64,000 bases of DNA from Mesorhabditis belari (GCA_958450365.1 CAUEEP010000876.1:124001-188000), one strand, 5' to 3'. Shown: positions 30,675-42,348, counted from the stretch's first letter. Made by a program: numbers and translations. Notes: generated by a model from the letters alone, not told the origin.

Positions 30675-33600
30675 TTACACTATTCTCCAAGTGAAGATCA
30701 CTCTAATGGCTATTATAATGTCTATTATCAAGAAAAAAGAGACGTAAAAGCTTCTCTTTTCACTCACAGTTTTTGCTGTCATATTTTCCTTTCCTCCGAT
30801 ATCCGATCTTGCTCTATCAATTGCCGTTTTCCTGTCTCGATAATGAAAAATAGTCATTCGATTCTCCTCTACCAAATCTGTTCGATAATCTTTTCGAGCA
30901 TGATCGATTGGATAATGAACATTCTGAAGAATTGGAGGCTTTTTGAAAGCTATGAAGTTTAACTTTTGATGACAAAAAGCTTCTAATGTTTATTCGAATT
31001 TTTTTTTGATTTGTCTTCGCACTCAGGTGTTCCTATTTGCGAGATCACAACCTGCTTCCACATTTCTCTATCCCTTGCTATTGTTGTCCAGTGTTTCCTA
31101 GCTTGATTGTTGCTGGTTCGAAGTCTTCGACTTGCTGGTGCTGGTGGTGGTTGCACTCTAGCCATCCTTTCTCTGACCGTCTCTGCTACTCTTGTGCTCC
31201 ACCTCGTTGCTGGTCTTCCGATGGACCTCTTCTGGTCTCGTGGTAGCCACTCTGTGATCCGTATCGTCCATCTGTCGTCTGTTCTTCTGGCTACGTGGCC
31301 AGCCCATCTGAGTCTTTTTCTCTCAATCACTTCCACTGGATCTCTGAGTCCCGAGAGCTGGCGCATATCCGTACTTCTTAGGTCTTGGCCGAGCTGCGTC
31401 TGCCTATTGTACCCGAGGAGGTTCCTTTCAAGGGCTCGATGCGTCGTTCTCAGGGCTCGTTCAGTGGTCTGGGTCGTGGCCCAGGTCTCTGTCCCGTAGC
31501 AGAGTGCCGGGAGGACGGTGCTGTCGAAGAGGTGTGCCCGAGTTCTCTGGTGATTCTTGAGTATCTTTGTGACTTCTTTGATGCTTCCTAGTGCTGTCCA
31601 GGCCGCTCGTTTTCTTCTGGTTTTTCTGCAATCTCTGGTCTTAGGTCTCCCCTCATGTTGATGTTTCTTCCGGGGTAGGTGTAGGAGGTGACTTCTTCTA
31701 GTGGTTGATCTTCCAGCTTGATCTCTCCAGGTGGGCACCATGCGTTCCTCATGCTCTGGGTCTTTTTCCTGTTCATCTCGAGGCCAATCTTCTTGCTGGC
31801 TCGGTCGAGGTCTTCTAGCATCCGTTGGGCTTCTTCTGGCGTCTTGGCGCAGAGCACAATGTCTTCTGCGAAGCGTGGGTTGGTGATGTTTCTGCCGTCT
31901 ACCGGGATGCCGTAGTCTTCCCACTCGAGGTCTTTTATGGCATACTGGAGAACCGTGGTGAAGAGCTTGGGCGAGATGGTGTCTCCTTGGCGGACCCCGC
32001 GCTTGATCGGTATGTGGACTTCCCTCTCGAACATCTTGATGGAGGTGGTAGCCTCCGTGTAGCAGTCTTGTATCGCGTGAATATATCCGAGGTCAATCCC
32101 TGCATCGAGGAGGGCTTGTGTCACTGCGCCGTGTTGCACTGAGTCGAATGCCTTCTTGTAGTCGACGAACACCAGAATGAGTGGCATTCGGAATTCTGGT
32201 GTTCTTTGGATCAGTTGGGTGACGGCTTACATGTGGTCGATCACCGAGAAGTTCTTGCGGAAGCCGGCCTGCTCCACTGGCTGGTAGTCGTCGAGTTTCC
32301 GCTCTATTCGTTGTTGGAGAATCTTCGTGTAGAGCTTGTACAGGACCGATAGCAGAGATATTGGCCTGTAGTTTCCGATGTCTTATTTGTCTCCTTTCTT
32401 GTAGAGCAGAACTGTCCTTGCTTCTCGCCAGTGGTCAGGTATCCTCTGGTTGTGGAGGTAGGTGGTGAAGCGTTCGGCCAGCAGCTTGTGTATGTCTTCT
32501 CTTCCAGCCTTGAGTAGCTCTATCTTGATGTCGTCTGGCCCTGGTGCTGTTCTGCTCTGATTTTGGCTGGGAGGACTGTCGGCATTTCTTCTGTGGCAGC
32601 TGGCAATTGCGGTGGTGGGTGGGTACCTGTCGACGAGTAGAGGTCGGTGTAGAAGTCTTGGACAATCTTCTCCATCAATCTTGAGTTGGTTCTTGTGCCG
32701 TTGTTCTCCTTGAGGGCTCTGAAGACTTGTCTCTCTTGGATGAGTCCTCGTCTTCACCTCTTGGTGCTTTGCCTTGCTTCGGCTGCTTCCAAAAGCTTTC
32801 GCTTGCGGTGGTTGCTGAGGTCCATCTTGGGGTGGTTGCGGCATGCTTTATCAGCTGCTCTTCGTTCCAGCTCTGTGGAGTTGGTGTTGTTCTTGACGTG
32901 GACCCTCATCTTGAGCAGCTCCTTGGTCGCGTCTGAGATCCTCTGATCTTTGGTCTGTGGCACCCTGCACTTCTTCTCGCATTCCTTGAGGTTCTTGACC
33001 AGGGTGTCGTAGTCCTCATTGTGGTCTCCCGATTGTTTCCAATCCTTATCCCTGAGGAGTTGTGGTAGTATCGAGAAGTCGTGGGCGAGCTTCTTCTCCT
33101 TTGGTGATCGGTGGAGGATCTTCTTTGCCATTTGTTCGCTCAGTTTCACTTTTGCTCGCACGAGTCGATGGTCTGAGCCGGTGATGAAGGAGGGCACCAC
33201 GCCGACGTCTAGAAGCGTCCATTTCCTGTTGGCGAGGATGTGGCCTATCTTGCACTTCCTCTGACCGTTGGGTGAGCACCAGGTCCATCGTCTTGAAGTC
33301 TTTTTCTTGAACTGAGAGTTCCCGTGAGTGAGTCTTGCTGACCATAGTGGCTTTTCCAGACGGTCGCCGTTGTCGTTACGTGTGCCGAGTCCGAACTCTC
33401 CGACCCTCCCGGTGCCGCTGTTCCCGATGATCGTGTTGAAGTCTCCGAGCACGAACTTGTAGAAGCTCCTGTCTTTCTTGAGTGTTTCTTCGAGGTCTTC
33501 GTAGAAGGCTTCTCGTTCGTCTTCCTCGGCTGCGGCTGCGTAGAAGGCTGCGGAGGTTGGGGCGTAGCAGCTGTAGACGCCGATGTCGCGGTTTCTCGGT

Positions 33601-36600
33601 GACTTGGGTGGAGGACTGCGAGTCGTGGAGAGATGATTTCATGGCTGTCGACGAGTGGCACGATATCCTTGTTGACCAGGAAGCCTACTCCTCCGATGTT
33701 CTTGTTAGTGGCTTTGTGACCGAGTATGAGCAGGTCGCCGTTCGCCTGTGTCTTCGTGGAGTCATCTTTGGCCTTTGTTTCTTGGAGGGCGATGATGTCG
33801 AATTTGAGCTTCTTGCTCATCTCATGGAGTGTAGTCTTATCGGCTTGCGAGGCGGCTGTCCTGGCGTTGAAAGTGCAGGGTCGGAGGCTTGGGCATTGTC
33901 GTTGAGTTTCGTTCCTTGGTCCGTTGTCCATATGGCATCCTGATGTCCCGTGATTAGATCGCCTCTCGGCCTTTGCTTGATCCCTTGATGCCGGAAGAGA
34001 GCAGGGAGGCCGTGCGGGGTACTGAGGAAGAAGTGTAGTTGTCGTAGCCGATGATACTCCGATGGTCGGGCTGGGGCGCTCGGAGGGGAACCCACAAAGG
34101 TCGAACCCAAAACTATCCCGCGCCGACGTTGCTTAAATTGGCAGCTCGGACGAAATAGACCGCAGGCCCTTCCTCTTCTAGGCCCCCTTATTCGAATTTA
34201 TTGAACTTTATCCATTTGAAAAACTTTATTCAAACAACAACCTGTGTCAGAAAGTAATGCGGTCTGACGATACATTTCGAGCTGTAGTATTGCGTTCTCC
34301 CTTCATAATAAATCTGCTCGTGGTTGTTGAGAGTAAATGGTAATTCGCTTTTACTAGAATTTTATTTGGAAATTGAAAAGTTGCATCCTTACTTTTCCAC
34401 AATGTAGTCGATTTTGAGCTGTATTGCGGCCGTTTTGTCGTTGGAGAAGAGCTCGGGAAGAAAAGTCAATCTACCAAAGGTAAAAAGTTTATTGGGAACA
34501 CTCAGAAAGATTCAAAAGTTTGAATCAAAAAGTGGTAGGCAAATCGTTGAGTTGATCTTTTTAAGTAATTCAAATATAAGTAGCAAGTCATCAACTATCA
34601 CTTTAATTTATGGCCAACTGGTCAATTTATGACAATAGCTCACATTTCTGTGATCGGTAATTGCAAAGCAAAGCTGGAAATTGTGAAACGACCTCGGAGA
34701 ACAGAATCAAAAACCAAAGTTCACCTATTTGGCGGTGAAGAAAAACTTGAATTCTCATCAACTTTGACAACAGCAAACTCATCCAAATCTTGCAGAGCCA
34801 CGAACTCCGTTCTGCCGATGTGCCGGAGAAGACAATCGGCTATCTAAAAAACTTGTTTGTTTGAAATATTAGTAATATTGTTTATTCAAGACACCCACCG
34901 TGAAATGTTGTCCATAATAGTATACTTTATCATCGTTGAATGGCCTCAAAAATGAAATGACTTCAAGAAAACTGAAAGGAAATCCAAGTATATTGCATTG
35001 TTTGATAAACAAAAGAACCCTTGATTTGAATATTTTTCCATCACCACTTTCAGTTTGGAATCCAGCGAGCCGTTGGTGTAGATAGAAATCTAAATCTTCA
35101 TAATTAAAGACTAGAGGATAACGATTAAAGTAAAGTTAAAGATTAAAATGGTTCATGTTGTAGAAAAGTTTATGTAATGGAGAAAAAGGCTTAAATTTTA
35201 ACAAAAAAACCTTTATTGATTATTGTATTTTATGATGTTTTCTATTGTCTATCGCTGGTGTATTATCTACGCTGGTGTATTATCTACAATTAAATAGAAC
35301 CGATGCTCCATTTGCACAAAGACCACGAATTTGCTATTATTTGCACATCCACTCAAAAAGACATCAACAGCTATTTTTTTGATGTTATCTTAGCTTTCGA
35401 TTGGCACCGCTCCTAGCTGAAAGTTCTTTCAAAGTTCTACTGAAAGTTCTTTCTCTGCAACGTGATAGTTTAGGTTTTTTTCAGCCTACCCCATTATAGC
35501 GACGACAATCAAATAGAAACGATCTTGAAATTTTTTCGAAACTTTCGATTTAGTTAGTTTCGTTGCAAGTTTTCTCTATTTAGATATGGAACGAGGTATT
35601 CATATCACACCATTTCAAAGACAGGAAGTTGTGAAACCACGGAAAGAGGGCAAGAGTTTTGAGGCAATTGGTTGCGCACTGAAAATCTCGAAAGCTGCTG
35701 CCGTGAAAGCCGCAAAGCATGTCGAAACAACAGAATCTATTCAGAATAAGATACGGAAACGATCTAGAAAAACGATGAAAAAAAAAAAGATGAAAAATGG
35801 AAAGAAAATTATCGCTATGAAAATGCTCAAAATACCAAAAAATACTAAACAACGAAACTATTTAAACTTTTCCATTCAAATGATTCTTTATAACATAAAC
35901 TCAAAGTTGATTTTTTTAAATGTTTACTAGAAAATTGAAGTCAACAACAAGTCAACAAAGCTGACCTGTTCAACGCCCAATAATCGATTCATTTCGACGA
36001 ATTCCACAAAATGTTCCGCTGTGTATTTTTCTCCGAATATTAATGGAACACAAATGGCGAAAGTTTGATCAAAAGAAATCGTCTTTTTCTGTTTCAAAAA
36101 TTGAAAAACAAATCGCTCATTTTCAAACCGGTATTCGATAGGAGATTGGCACAATGGCTGATTTTTGAAGAGTGTCATCACAAATCGTTATTTCGTCTGA
36201 ATTTTTGTTTAAGATTTATCTCCCTAACAGTCTGTACCAATACTTTCGAGAGAGATATTTTTCGGAGCTAAACAATTCAAATAGCCAACTCCACTGCCAA
36301 TTTCGAGCATTTTCCCCGGTATTTTTAAACCATCTGCAAACTGAAATTGACTACTTTGAAAATTCAAATGTTTCCGATGAAAAAACAGACAAACTTGACA
36401 GGAAAAATTGGATGATTTTGTGACGGCCATCATGACACGGATTTGTGATCGGCGGATGGACTCCAGTTCTGGCAAAGTTGTTATTGAGTTTAAAATTACC
36501 GTAATAATTCTAATAGAAGACCATGGTCTTCTAATTTTCAACCCCTTCCCCAAAGGGTCTTCTATTAGAGACTGGTCTTGAATTTGTCAAAGCTTTAGAG

Positions 36601-39600
36601 AACGATTTTAGGAAGCAACCCTCTTTAAAAGTCAGTCACATTTGTATCATCACTTTATTCACTTAGTTAAAGCAACAATTAACAACAATAACAACAAATA
36701 ATTATTAACATAAAACATAAAACAATTTGAAAGGAGCAAATCCGTTAAAAAACCTCAATTTAATTTTCATTAATGTCATTGATTTCAATCGAGGCATCGC
36801 TTTCGTAATCCTTGTTTTCCTCGTCTTCGCCCAAATCAATTTCATCCAATAATTGAGCAACCATCTCATCATTTACCTCCAAATCGCTTCTGGATGACCG
36901 GATCAATTCGTTTCCGTGGCAAAAGAACAAAAGGCTTGCACTTGTAACCGTCGGAGCGCGCCGTAAGCATCACAGAAATTTTTGTCTTTTCATGTCCACT
37001 TGATCGAACTGAGACTTCATTTGCTCCTTTTTCATCAACACATTTTCCGCCAATTGGATCAAGGAAGACGGCCGTTTCATCACAAGCGTAAATGTGTGTG
37101 TATTTGTTCTCCTTTTGCATCCGATTAAGATACATTACGAAATTGACCAACACATCAGCATATTCGTGGGGAGGCTTCTGACAGATTGACGTTGGAGTTC
37201 TCATTGAAAATCCATGACGCTTCATGAACTTTCGAAGCCATCCCAATGAACAATCGACTTTGATATCGTTTTGCTCACAAAAACGCTTTGCTTTTTCTTG
37301 GACCAAACGCCTCGAGACCTTGTTTTTCTTCTGTCGTTTGCTTCGGACCCATTCGGCAAGTTCCACGTCGAGTTGCGTATTTGTGAGGGTTCGGCCACCT
37401 CCTTTTAACCTCTTGTATGATTTCCCCATCTTTCGCAATCGTTTTTCTTGCGAAATCCATTCGCGAATCATCTTTCTGCCGACTTGAAACTTTGTGCTTG
37501 CAACATTCTTTGAGATCGTCTTTGCAAATTCAATTGTTTCTAACTTAAACTCGATCGAATATGCCTTCCGTTTGTTTCCATTCTTGAGCAGTTCCGCTTC
37601 GAGAGCCTCCAAAGCATTCCCCGAATCTTGATTCATCTCGTTTTCATTCTCCTTTTCTCGTTCCTTGAAGATTTCAAAGTCGTCTCCTTCATCTTTTCGA
37701 ATATCTCGATACTCCTCCAGAGAATCCGTGCGAATTGGCAGTCGCTCAGCCATCAGCCCTGAAAATAAACACATTATTTATTTTAAGACAAGAAACAAGA
37801 ATTACAAAAAACACTAGTAGGAAAGAAATAATAACTTTGCACAATGATTTTTACAAGAAAATCTGGGTGGTAGCGGAATACGGTAACATAGTGCATTTTA
37901 AGAGTTTGGGTCTTCTATTAGAGAATGGCCTTCTAATAGAGACTGGTCTTCTATTTTTCAACCTCCCTTCAAAAGGGTCTTCTATTGGAGACTGGTCTTC
38001 TAATAGAGACTGGTCTTCTATTAGAATTATTACGGTAGTTTGGGTTTTCGGTTCTATTAAAATTTTGGTCTAGAAAAGCAATGTGGGGGCAAACAATAAT
38101 TGGAAAACGATTTTCTCGTTTTTGGCTGATGGCTAAAATGGAAAAACAAAGTTTTTCAAGAATCTTAAGCTTTTCAGTTGAAGCTGGCTGAATATTCTGT
38201 CAAAACGACGCAAGAGATCCCAGTTTTGAAAAGAAAACGATGCTCTTTTCGCTAAAATGAGTTTTGTTCCATATAATTTGACACAGCCATTATAAACGAT
38301 GCTCTCTTTGCAATAGTTGAGAAAGGAATTAAGTAAATGGTTTAAAAAGTGTCCATTGATTGGGTCTAGAGATCACTTTGTAGAGCTTGAGGTTCAAGTT
38401 CATCAAAAAGCTTCTAACCAGTTTGAGTCAAGAGTAAACCGACCTGGTTCTGCTTGTTTAGGCTCCTGGAAAGTCTTTTTGATGAAATGGAAAAGCCGAT
38501 TCCACTGACCTCATCGTCTGCATCTCTTTGATCAATAACAGCAGAAAATGCAAAATTTCCGGTTGAGATTTCGACGAACTTCACTTCAGGACCCTAAATC
38601 TTAAATGAATTTAGCAATTAGATGAAAATTTACCGTACGACTCCTGTTTTTGATTCCTGTTAAAAGAGAACTTTCAAATGGGAAGTTTGTCGTTCTGAAA
38701 ACTCGTAATGATATTTCGTTCAAAATGGACCAAACTTTGAGTGTAAAAGTTGTAAAAAATTAGTAAAGTTAGCTCAGTTTTCTGCATTCTGTTATACTGG
38801 ATTACTTTTTGCTCTGAACAGAAATAACTGACTGGTTGACGTAGAAAAACAGTGAAAAACTGCCAGTTCTTCGAAAGACGTTTCCCTAAAAGCGCGAGCT
38901 TGAGTGCTTTTTGAAGATTTGGCATCTTTTTTGCTTTGCCTAGTTTTCCTAGTTTTCCTTTCTGGCGAAATCTCAAACATCACTATTATTAATCTAATTT
39001 CAAAAAGCAATCTATTATTAATCATAAAAATTTGTGAACACTTTTACTGATTTGATTGAGAATCAATAGTTTAAAAATCTCAAGAACTCGAAAAAGATTG
39101 TTGAAAGTAACGTTAACTGAAGCTTCACTTATATTTGAGACTTTTTGAGAGCTCCCACTTCTCAACAAAAACTTACAGCATTACGTAAGATTTCAAATTA
39201 CAACCATAGTTTTCAAATGCTCTCGCTAACCGTCCGAAAGTGACCCAAAAGTGTCACCAAAAGCGGCCCAAGGAACTTCAAATAAAACTACTAAAGCGTT
39301 TTTTTGGATTTTTTTTGTTTTCTATTTTGATTCTTTTGTTTTTATTAATTGAAATATAGTACTGTGCATCAGAAAGAAAACAATTTGCGCCAAAAATTTT
39401 TCATTTACCGTTTTTACATTCTTTAGAAAATAGACGTATCCCTATTTCATTTTTTAACCTTTTTAAGCTTTTGAAGCCCCTTGTGTATGTTTCTTGTCTT
39501 AAATTCTTATTTTTATTACAAGAGACAGGGAAAATGTTGATTTTTTTCCATATATGGAAAAGGAAAAGTTATAACAAAAAGTTAGAAGTAAAGAAAGTTA

Positions 39601-39964
39601 TCACAAAAATTCAAGTTTTCATGTGAAAACCTAAAAAAAATGATGAGAAAGATGAGAAAGAAAGAAAGAAGAGAGAAAAAAGAGAGTACAGCGTGGAGTA
39701 CCACTTTTTGGACGCTTTTCGGTTGCTTTTGATCCGATTCGTGGATCCGTGGACACTTTCGGACGTTTAACGAGAACACTCGGGAACTATATTTACAACA
39801 TAAGTTTTTGTATGTAAATTTTGTAAATATAAGCTATGCACTCACTCGAATTCTTCAGCAAACAAAAAATAGACGAGTAAAAGCGAGGTGACGAAGAGAG
39901 TGACAAAGAAAAAACGAAAACTATTGCATTTTTGAGCATTGTTCTGGTCCAAAAGTTTGTACAT
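30675..39964 (-). CDS. GT92 (DUF23) glycosyltransferase, copy B, TE-laden
   Basis: The exons correspond to copy A: 39846-39964 (start and membrane anchor), 38510-38593, about 36364-36484, about 35966-36174, about 35020-35090, 34899-34971, 34725-34843, 34644-34673, 34393-34470, 34242-34353 and 30768-30938. The checked coding exons stay open; DLDEF is kept, although the preceding LHD is LQD. The microexon is 23 nt instead of 20, an in-frame change. The acceptor of the second exon reads tctac instead of cctag, so its AG is lost; this exon may be skipped, misspliced or not real. A pogo-like element and the RTE element sit in introns, stretching the gene to 9.3 kb. It may be functional or an early pseudogene. 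Confidence 0.65.
30983..32844 (-). pseudogene. RTE reverse-transcriptase domain, frameshifted, FAED motif
   Basis: Blocks visible are SRTAPGPDDIKIELLKAG, FVDYKKAFDSV (first catalytic Asp), GVRQGDTISPKLFTTVLQ, then RFAEDIVLCAKTPEE where FADDI is expected, and C-terminal LRWAGHVARRTD with GRPATRW, all typical of RTE elements. At least two frame changes separate 32383-32844, 31588-32187 and 30983-31924. The Asp to Glu change in the catalytic pair would be expected to cripple polymerisation even without the frameshifts. Confidence 0.88.
31001..34187 (-). mobile_element. RTE-clade non-LTR retrotransposon (3187 bp), decayed
   Basis: The element runs from 34187 (5') to a short A-tail at 31001. It is bounded by an 11-bp target-site duplication, TTATTCGAATT, at 30990-31000 and 34188-34198. 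GC content is clearly higher than in the flanking nematode sequence. It carries endonuclease and reverse-transcriptase domains split over several frames. The sister intron in unit A lacks it, giving a clean empty site near 24100. Confidence 0.93.
32754..33931 (-). pseudogene. RTE apurinic-like endonuclease domain, frameshifted
   Basis: Endonuclease/exonuclease/phosphatase blocks are visible in order: CTFNARTAA, IIALQETKAKD, GGVGFLVNKDI, FVLGDFNTIIG and ITGSDHRLVRAKV. They include the GDFN and SDH catalytic motifs of APE-type retrotransposon endonucleases. The reading frame shifts between the IIALQET part (from 33931) and the GDFNTIIG part (from 33452). This domain nicks target DNA to prime reverse transcription. 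Confidence 0.88.
35286..35800 (+). pseudogene. Tc-like transposase N-terminal remnant
   Basis: From an ATG at 35586 the frame reads ITPFQRQEVV, then KEGKSFEAIGCALKISKAAA, resembling the first helix-turn-helix of Tc1/Tc3-type transposases, followed by lysine-rich low-complexity sequence. The catalytic part is absent. The segment is present in unit B only; in unit A the corresponding place is next to mariner M2. A 17-bp word GCTGGTGTATTATCTAC is doubled at 35259-35292. Confidence 0.45.
36499..38035 (-). mobile_element. pogo/Tigger-like DNA transposon (1537 bp)
   Basis: Perfect 24-bp terminal inverted repeats begin CCGTAATAATTCTAATAGAA and TA duplications flank the element (36497-36498, 38036-38037). 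Subterminal copies of GTCTTCTATTAGAGACTGG lie at both ends. Unit A shows the undisturbed sequence aaattagtttggg at the same place (about 27130), confirming the insertion. It sits in an intron of GT92 copy B. Confidence 0.93.
36869..37774 (-). pseudogene. pogo/Tigger-type transposase, C-terminally truncated
   Basis: The open frame is about 300 residues. An acidic start is followed by a psq-like helix-turn-helix (KAYSIEFKLETIEFAKTISK), a CENP-B-type second DNA-binding region (RRLVQEKAKRFCEQNDI ... WLRKFMKRHGFSMRTPTSI) and the start of a DDE domain with the first Asp in YACDETAVF. After IDPVIQKRF the frame ends. An acidic tail (DEIDLGEDEENKDYES) follows in another frame, so the part with the second and third catalytic residues is deleted. 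The copy is nonautonomous. Confidence 0.85.
38897..39806. other. Segment present in unit B only
   Basis: About 0.9 kb here has no counterpart in unit A, where the flanks meet at about 27970-27985. It is AT-rich with purine runs (AAGAAAGAAAGAAGAGAG). No terminal repeats or coding motif were recognised. It may be an insertion in B or a deletion in A. Confidence 0.6.
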
Positions 39965-40609
39965 GAAACCCGTGCCTAAAAATTCATTCCGAATATAAAT
40001 TTAATGAAAATATTTTTGATCAAGGGTGATAAGGGATGAAATCGAGATTTTTGGCAATTGAATATCGATGGAGAAAGATGGGAAAGGAAAGGGAAACGGG
40101 GCGAAGACAAAAGATCCAAATTGATTCACATCGTAGAAGGATTTTCGAGAAGCGAAAGGTTTTAAAAAGCATATACTGGTTTATCCAACGAATTCAAGTA
40201 ATCAATCACAATACAGAAACAAATCCTATTGAAATCTTAACCTAAACTACCTAATGCCATAACAGAACTTCAAATTCTTAACTTAAGCGTGAATCTTGAA
40301 AGTTAATGATCATTATTTTTGTGGAGTGACGTTGCCGGTCAATAAAAGGAAATAACCGTTTTTAATGGCTGCAGTTTATGTGCAAGTCATTTTGTATCAA
40401 GGGTGATAAGGGAAGGAATTGAAATTCGATGGAGAAGGGAAGGAAAGCAAAGAGAAACGGAGGCTGAGAGGTGCCAATTGGAAATGCGCTTTTTTTAAAC
40501 TTAACTTTCTAATTTCTATAATTTTGGCTTTAATTATTGTTGTATAGGCCATTTTTGTACTCAACTAGCAACGAGTTGTCATTCGTCTAAAAAAGTCAAA
40601 ACTTTAACG

Positions 40610-40690
40610 TTGTTGGGGGTTGAACTCATCGCCTAGAAGTCGGTTGCTTTTGAGACAAGCGCATTATCCACTCTGCCACCAATGAGGCCA
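40610..40690 (-). pseudogene. tRNA-Leu(CAA)-like sequence in unit B
   Basis: The minus strand reads a D-arm-like TGGCAGAGTGGATAATGCGC, an anticodon-like loop CTCAAAA with U33 and CAA, and a T-loop GTTCAACC. The T stem and acceptor stem do not pair. It is better preserved than its copy at 29690-29765 but is still not a working tRNA. Confidence 0.5.
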
Positions 40691-41081
40691 CAAACTATTG
40701 GAAAAGTACTTATTTTATTTCTACTTTATTAAGTGAAAAATGTTTTTGTGTTTTGTGAAAATCTAGCAGCTATTTTGGACAGATCAAAGTCTAGGTTAAT
40801 GTTTAAAAATAAAAGTTCTACTTTATGATTAGAGTGTGCTCTTCTCAAGAAAGCGTTAGGAAGTTTTCATTGAGAAGATTCAAGCCAATTTAACACAATC
40901 TATTAGAGAGAAATCACAAGATTATTAGTAAAAAATATTCGAAACATTTAAAATGCAAGTAATTTCTAACGCTTTTAAGAGAAAAGAGAACAGCGTTGCA
41001 GAAGAAAAGCTCTCCTAATATTCCCCCAGTAATAAGACTAATTCGTCCTTTTCTTAAAATCAATAAGGGCAATTAAATCTA

Positions 41082-42348
41082 TTAGGTTGGCAAAAAAAGA
41101 AATGAGCGTCGTGTTTGTTGATTTGTATTTTATTCACAGTAAAAGATTTTTTGAAATAGTTTATTCTATTGGAAAGAGCGTGTTCTTGCGCATCGTTTGA
41201 TATATAATTTGTCTATGATTACTTTGTTTTTTTTGCAAGAAAGAGTGTTTAGAAAATGTCGGACTAAAAATTTCGTTTGCGGGCGTGCTTGTGGTATGAA
41301 TTTAAGCAAGGCAAATCGGCTGCTGAAGCTCATGGCGCTCTATCGCAAGTGTTTGACGAAGATGCTCTATCCGAAAGTCAGTGTAAACGATGGTTCCAGC
41401 GCTTCCGAGACGACGACGAAAGCTTGGAAGACCAAAAACACGGGAGTCGACCTCAAATCATCGACAATGACGTATTGAAGGAAGCCGTTGAGTCGGATCC
41501 ACGCCAAACCACTCGCGACCTGGCAGAACAGTTCGGCTGCACGCATGCCACCATTGAGAACCATCTGTATGGGATGGGCAAGACGAATAGATCCGGAAAA
41601 TGGGTACCGCATAAGCTATCCGACGCAAACAAGGCGACACGCATCGCAATCGCCGGAATTCTCACTCACCGCGCCAAGAACAGTGGGTTTTTCGACTCCA
41701 TTGTTACGTCGGATGAGAAGTGGATCCAATACGACAACGCAGCAAGAAAGCGGCAGTGGTTGGACCCCGGTGAAGCTCCAAAACCGACTCCAAAACCGGA
41801 CATCCACGGAAAAAAGGTGATGCTTTGTGTTTGGTGGAACAGTAAAGGCCTGGTGTACTTTGAGGTTCTGGATTCGGGTCAAACAGTTACGGCGAACCTC
41901 TACCAAGGTCAATTGGACCGCGTGGACCAGGCGCCGCGACGTCAAGGTATGGATACGGCGTCGACAAAATCCCTTCACGACAACGCTCGGCCGCATGTCG
42001 CAAAAATCACCCAGCAGAAAATTGAAGAAATGGGCTGGGAAGTCCTGCTTCATCCACCATACAGCCCAGACTTGGCGCCTTCCGACTACCATCTGTTCCG
42101 ATCAATGCGCCACTCCTTGACCGAGAAAAAGTTCAAGAACCGCGACGAGATTCAAATTTCGGTGTCCGACTTCTTCGAGTCGCAGCCGGTCGAGTTCTTC
42201 AAGAAGGGCATCCATTCTCTGCGTGAACGTTGGCGACAAGTCATTGATGCAGATGGCGAATACGTTTTGGATTAATGTATTGTTATCTTGTTTTTATAAT
42301 AAAATAAACTTTTAACGAAAACGCGCATTTCTTTTTTTGCCAACCTAA
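41082..42348 (+). mobile_element. mariner M3 (1267 bp), full length with early stop
   Basis: Terminal repeats and TA flanks (41080-41081, 42349-42350) are intact, in the opposite orientation to M1. The transposase frame is open except for a TAA at codon 4 (ATG TCG GAC TAA, where M1 has CAA). The catalytic motifs SDEKW, HDNARPH and APSDYHLF are kept. It lies exactly at the right edge of duplication unit B. Confidence 0.93.
41255..42275 (+). pseudogene. mariner transposase of M3, nonsense at codon 4
   Basis: Apart from the TAA at codon 4 the frame is open for over 330 codons and nearly identical to that of M1 (e.g. Gly for Arg in AHGALSQ, Gln for Pro in KWIQYDN). Translation from another start would lose part of the N-terminal DNA-binding region. 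M4 has the same early stop. Confidence 0.9.

Larger units (their letters stand above)
30204..41081. repeat. Tandem duplication unit B (about 10.9 kb with insertions)
   Basis: Unit B is collinear with unit A but enlarged by an RTE element (31001-34187), a pogo-like element (36499-38035) and an extra segment (about 38897-39806). Homology to unit A stops exactly where mariner M3 begins (41082). Confidence 0.92.

Noticed and set aside
31037..33943. Plus-strand open frames rich in Arg/Leu/Ser across 31-34 kb
   Set aside because: They are antisense to the GC-rich RTE element and show no domain; GC-rich sequence keeps antisense frames open by chance.
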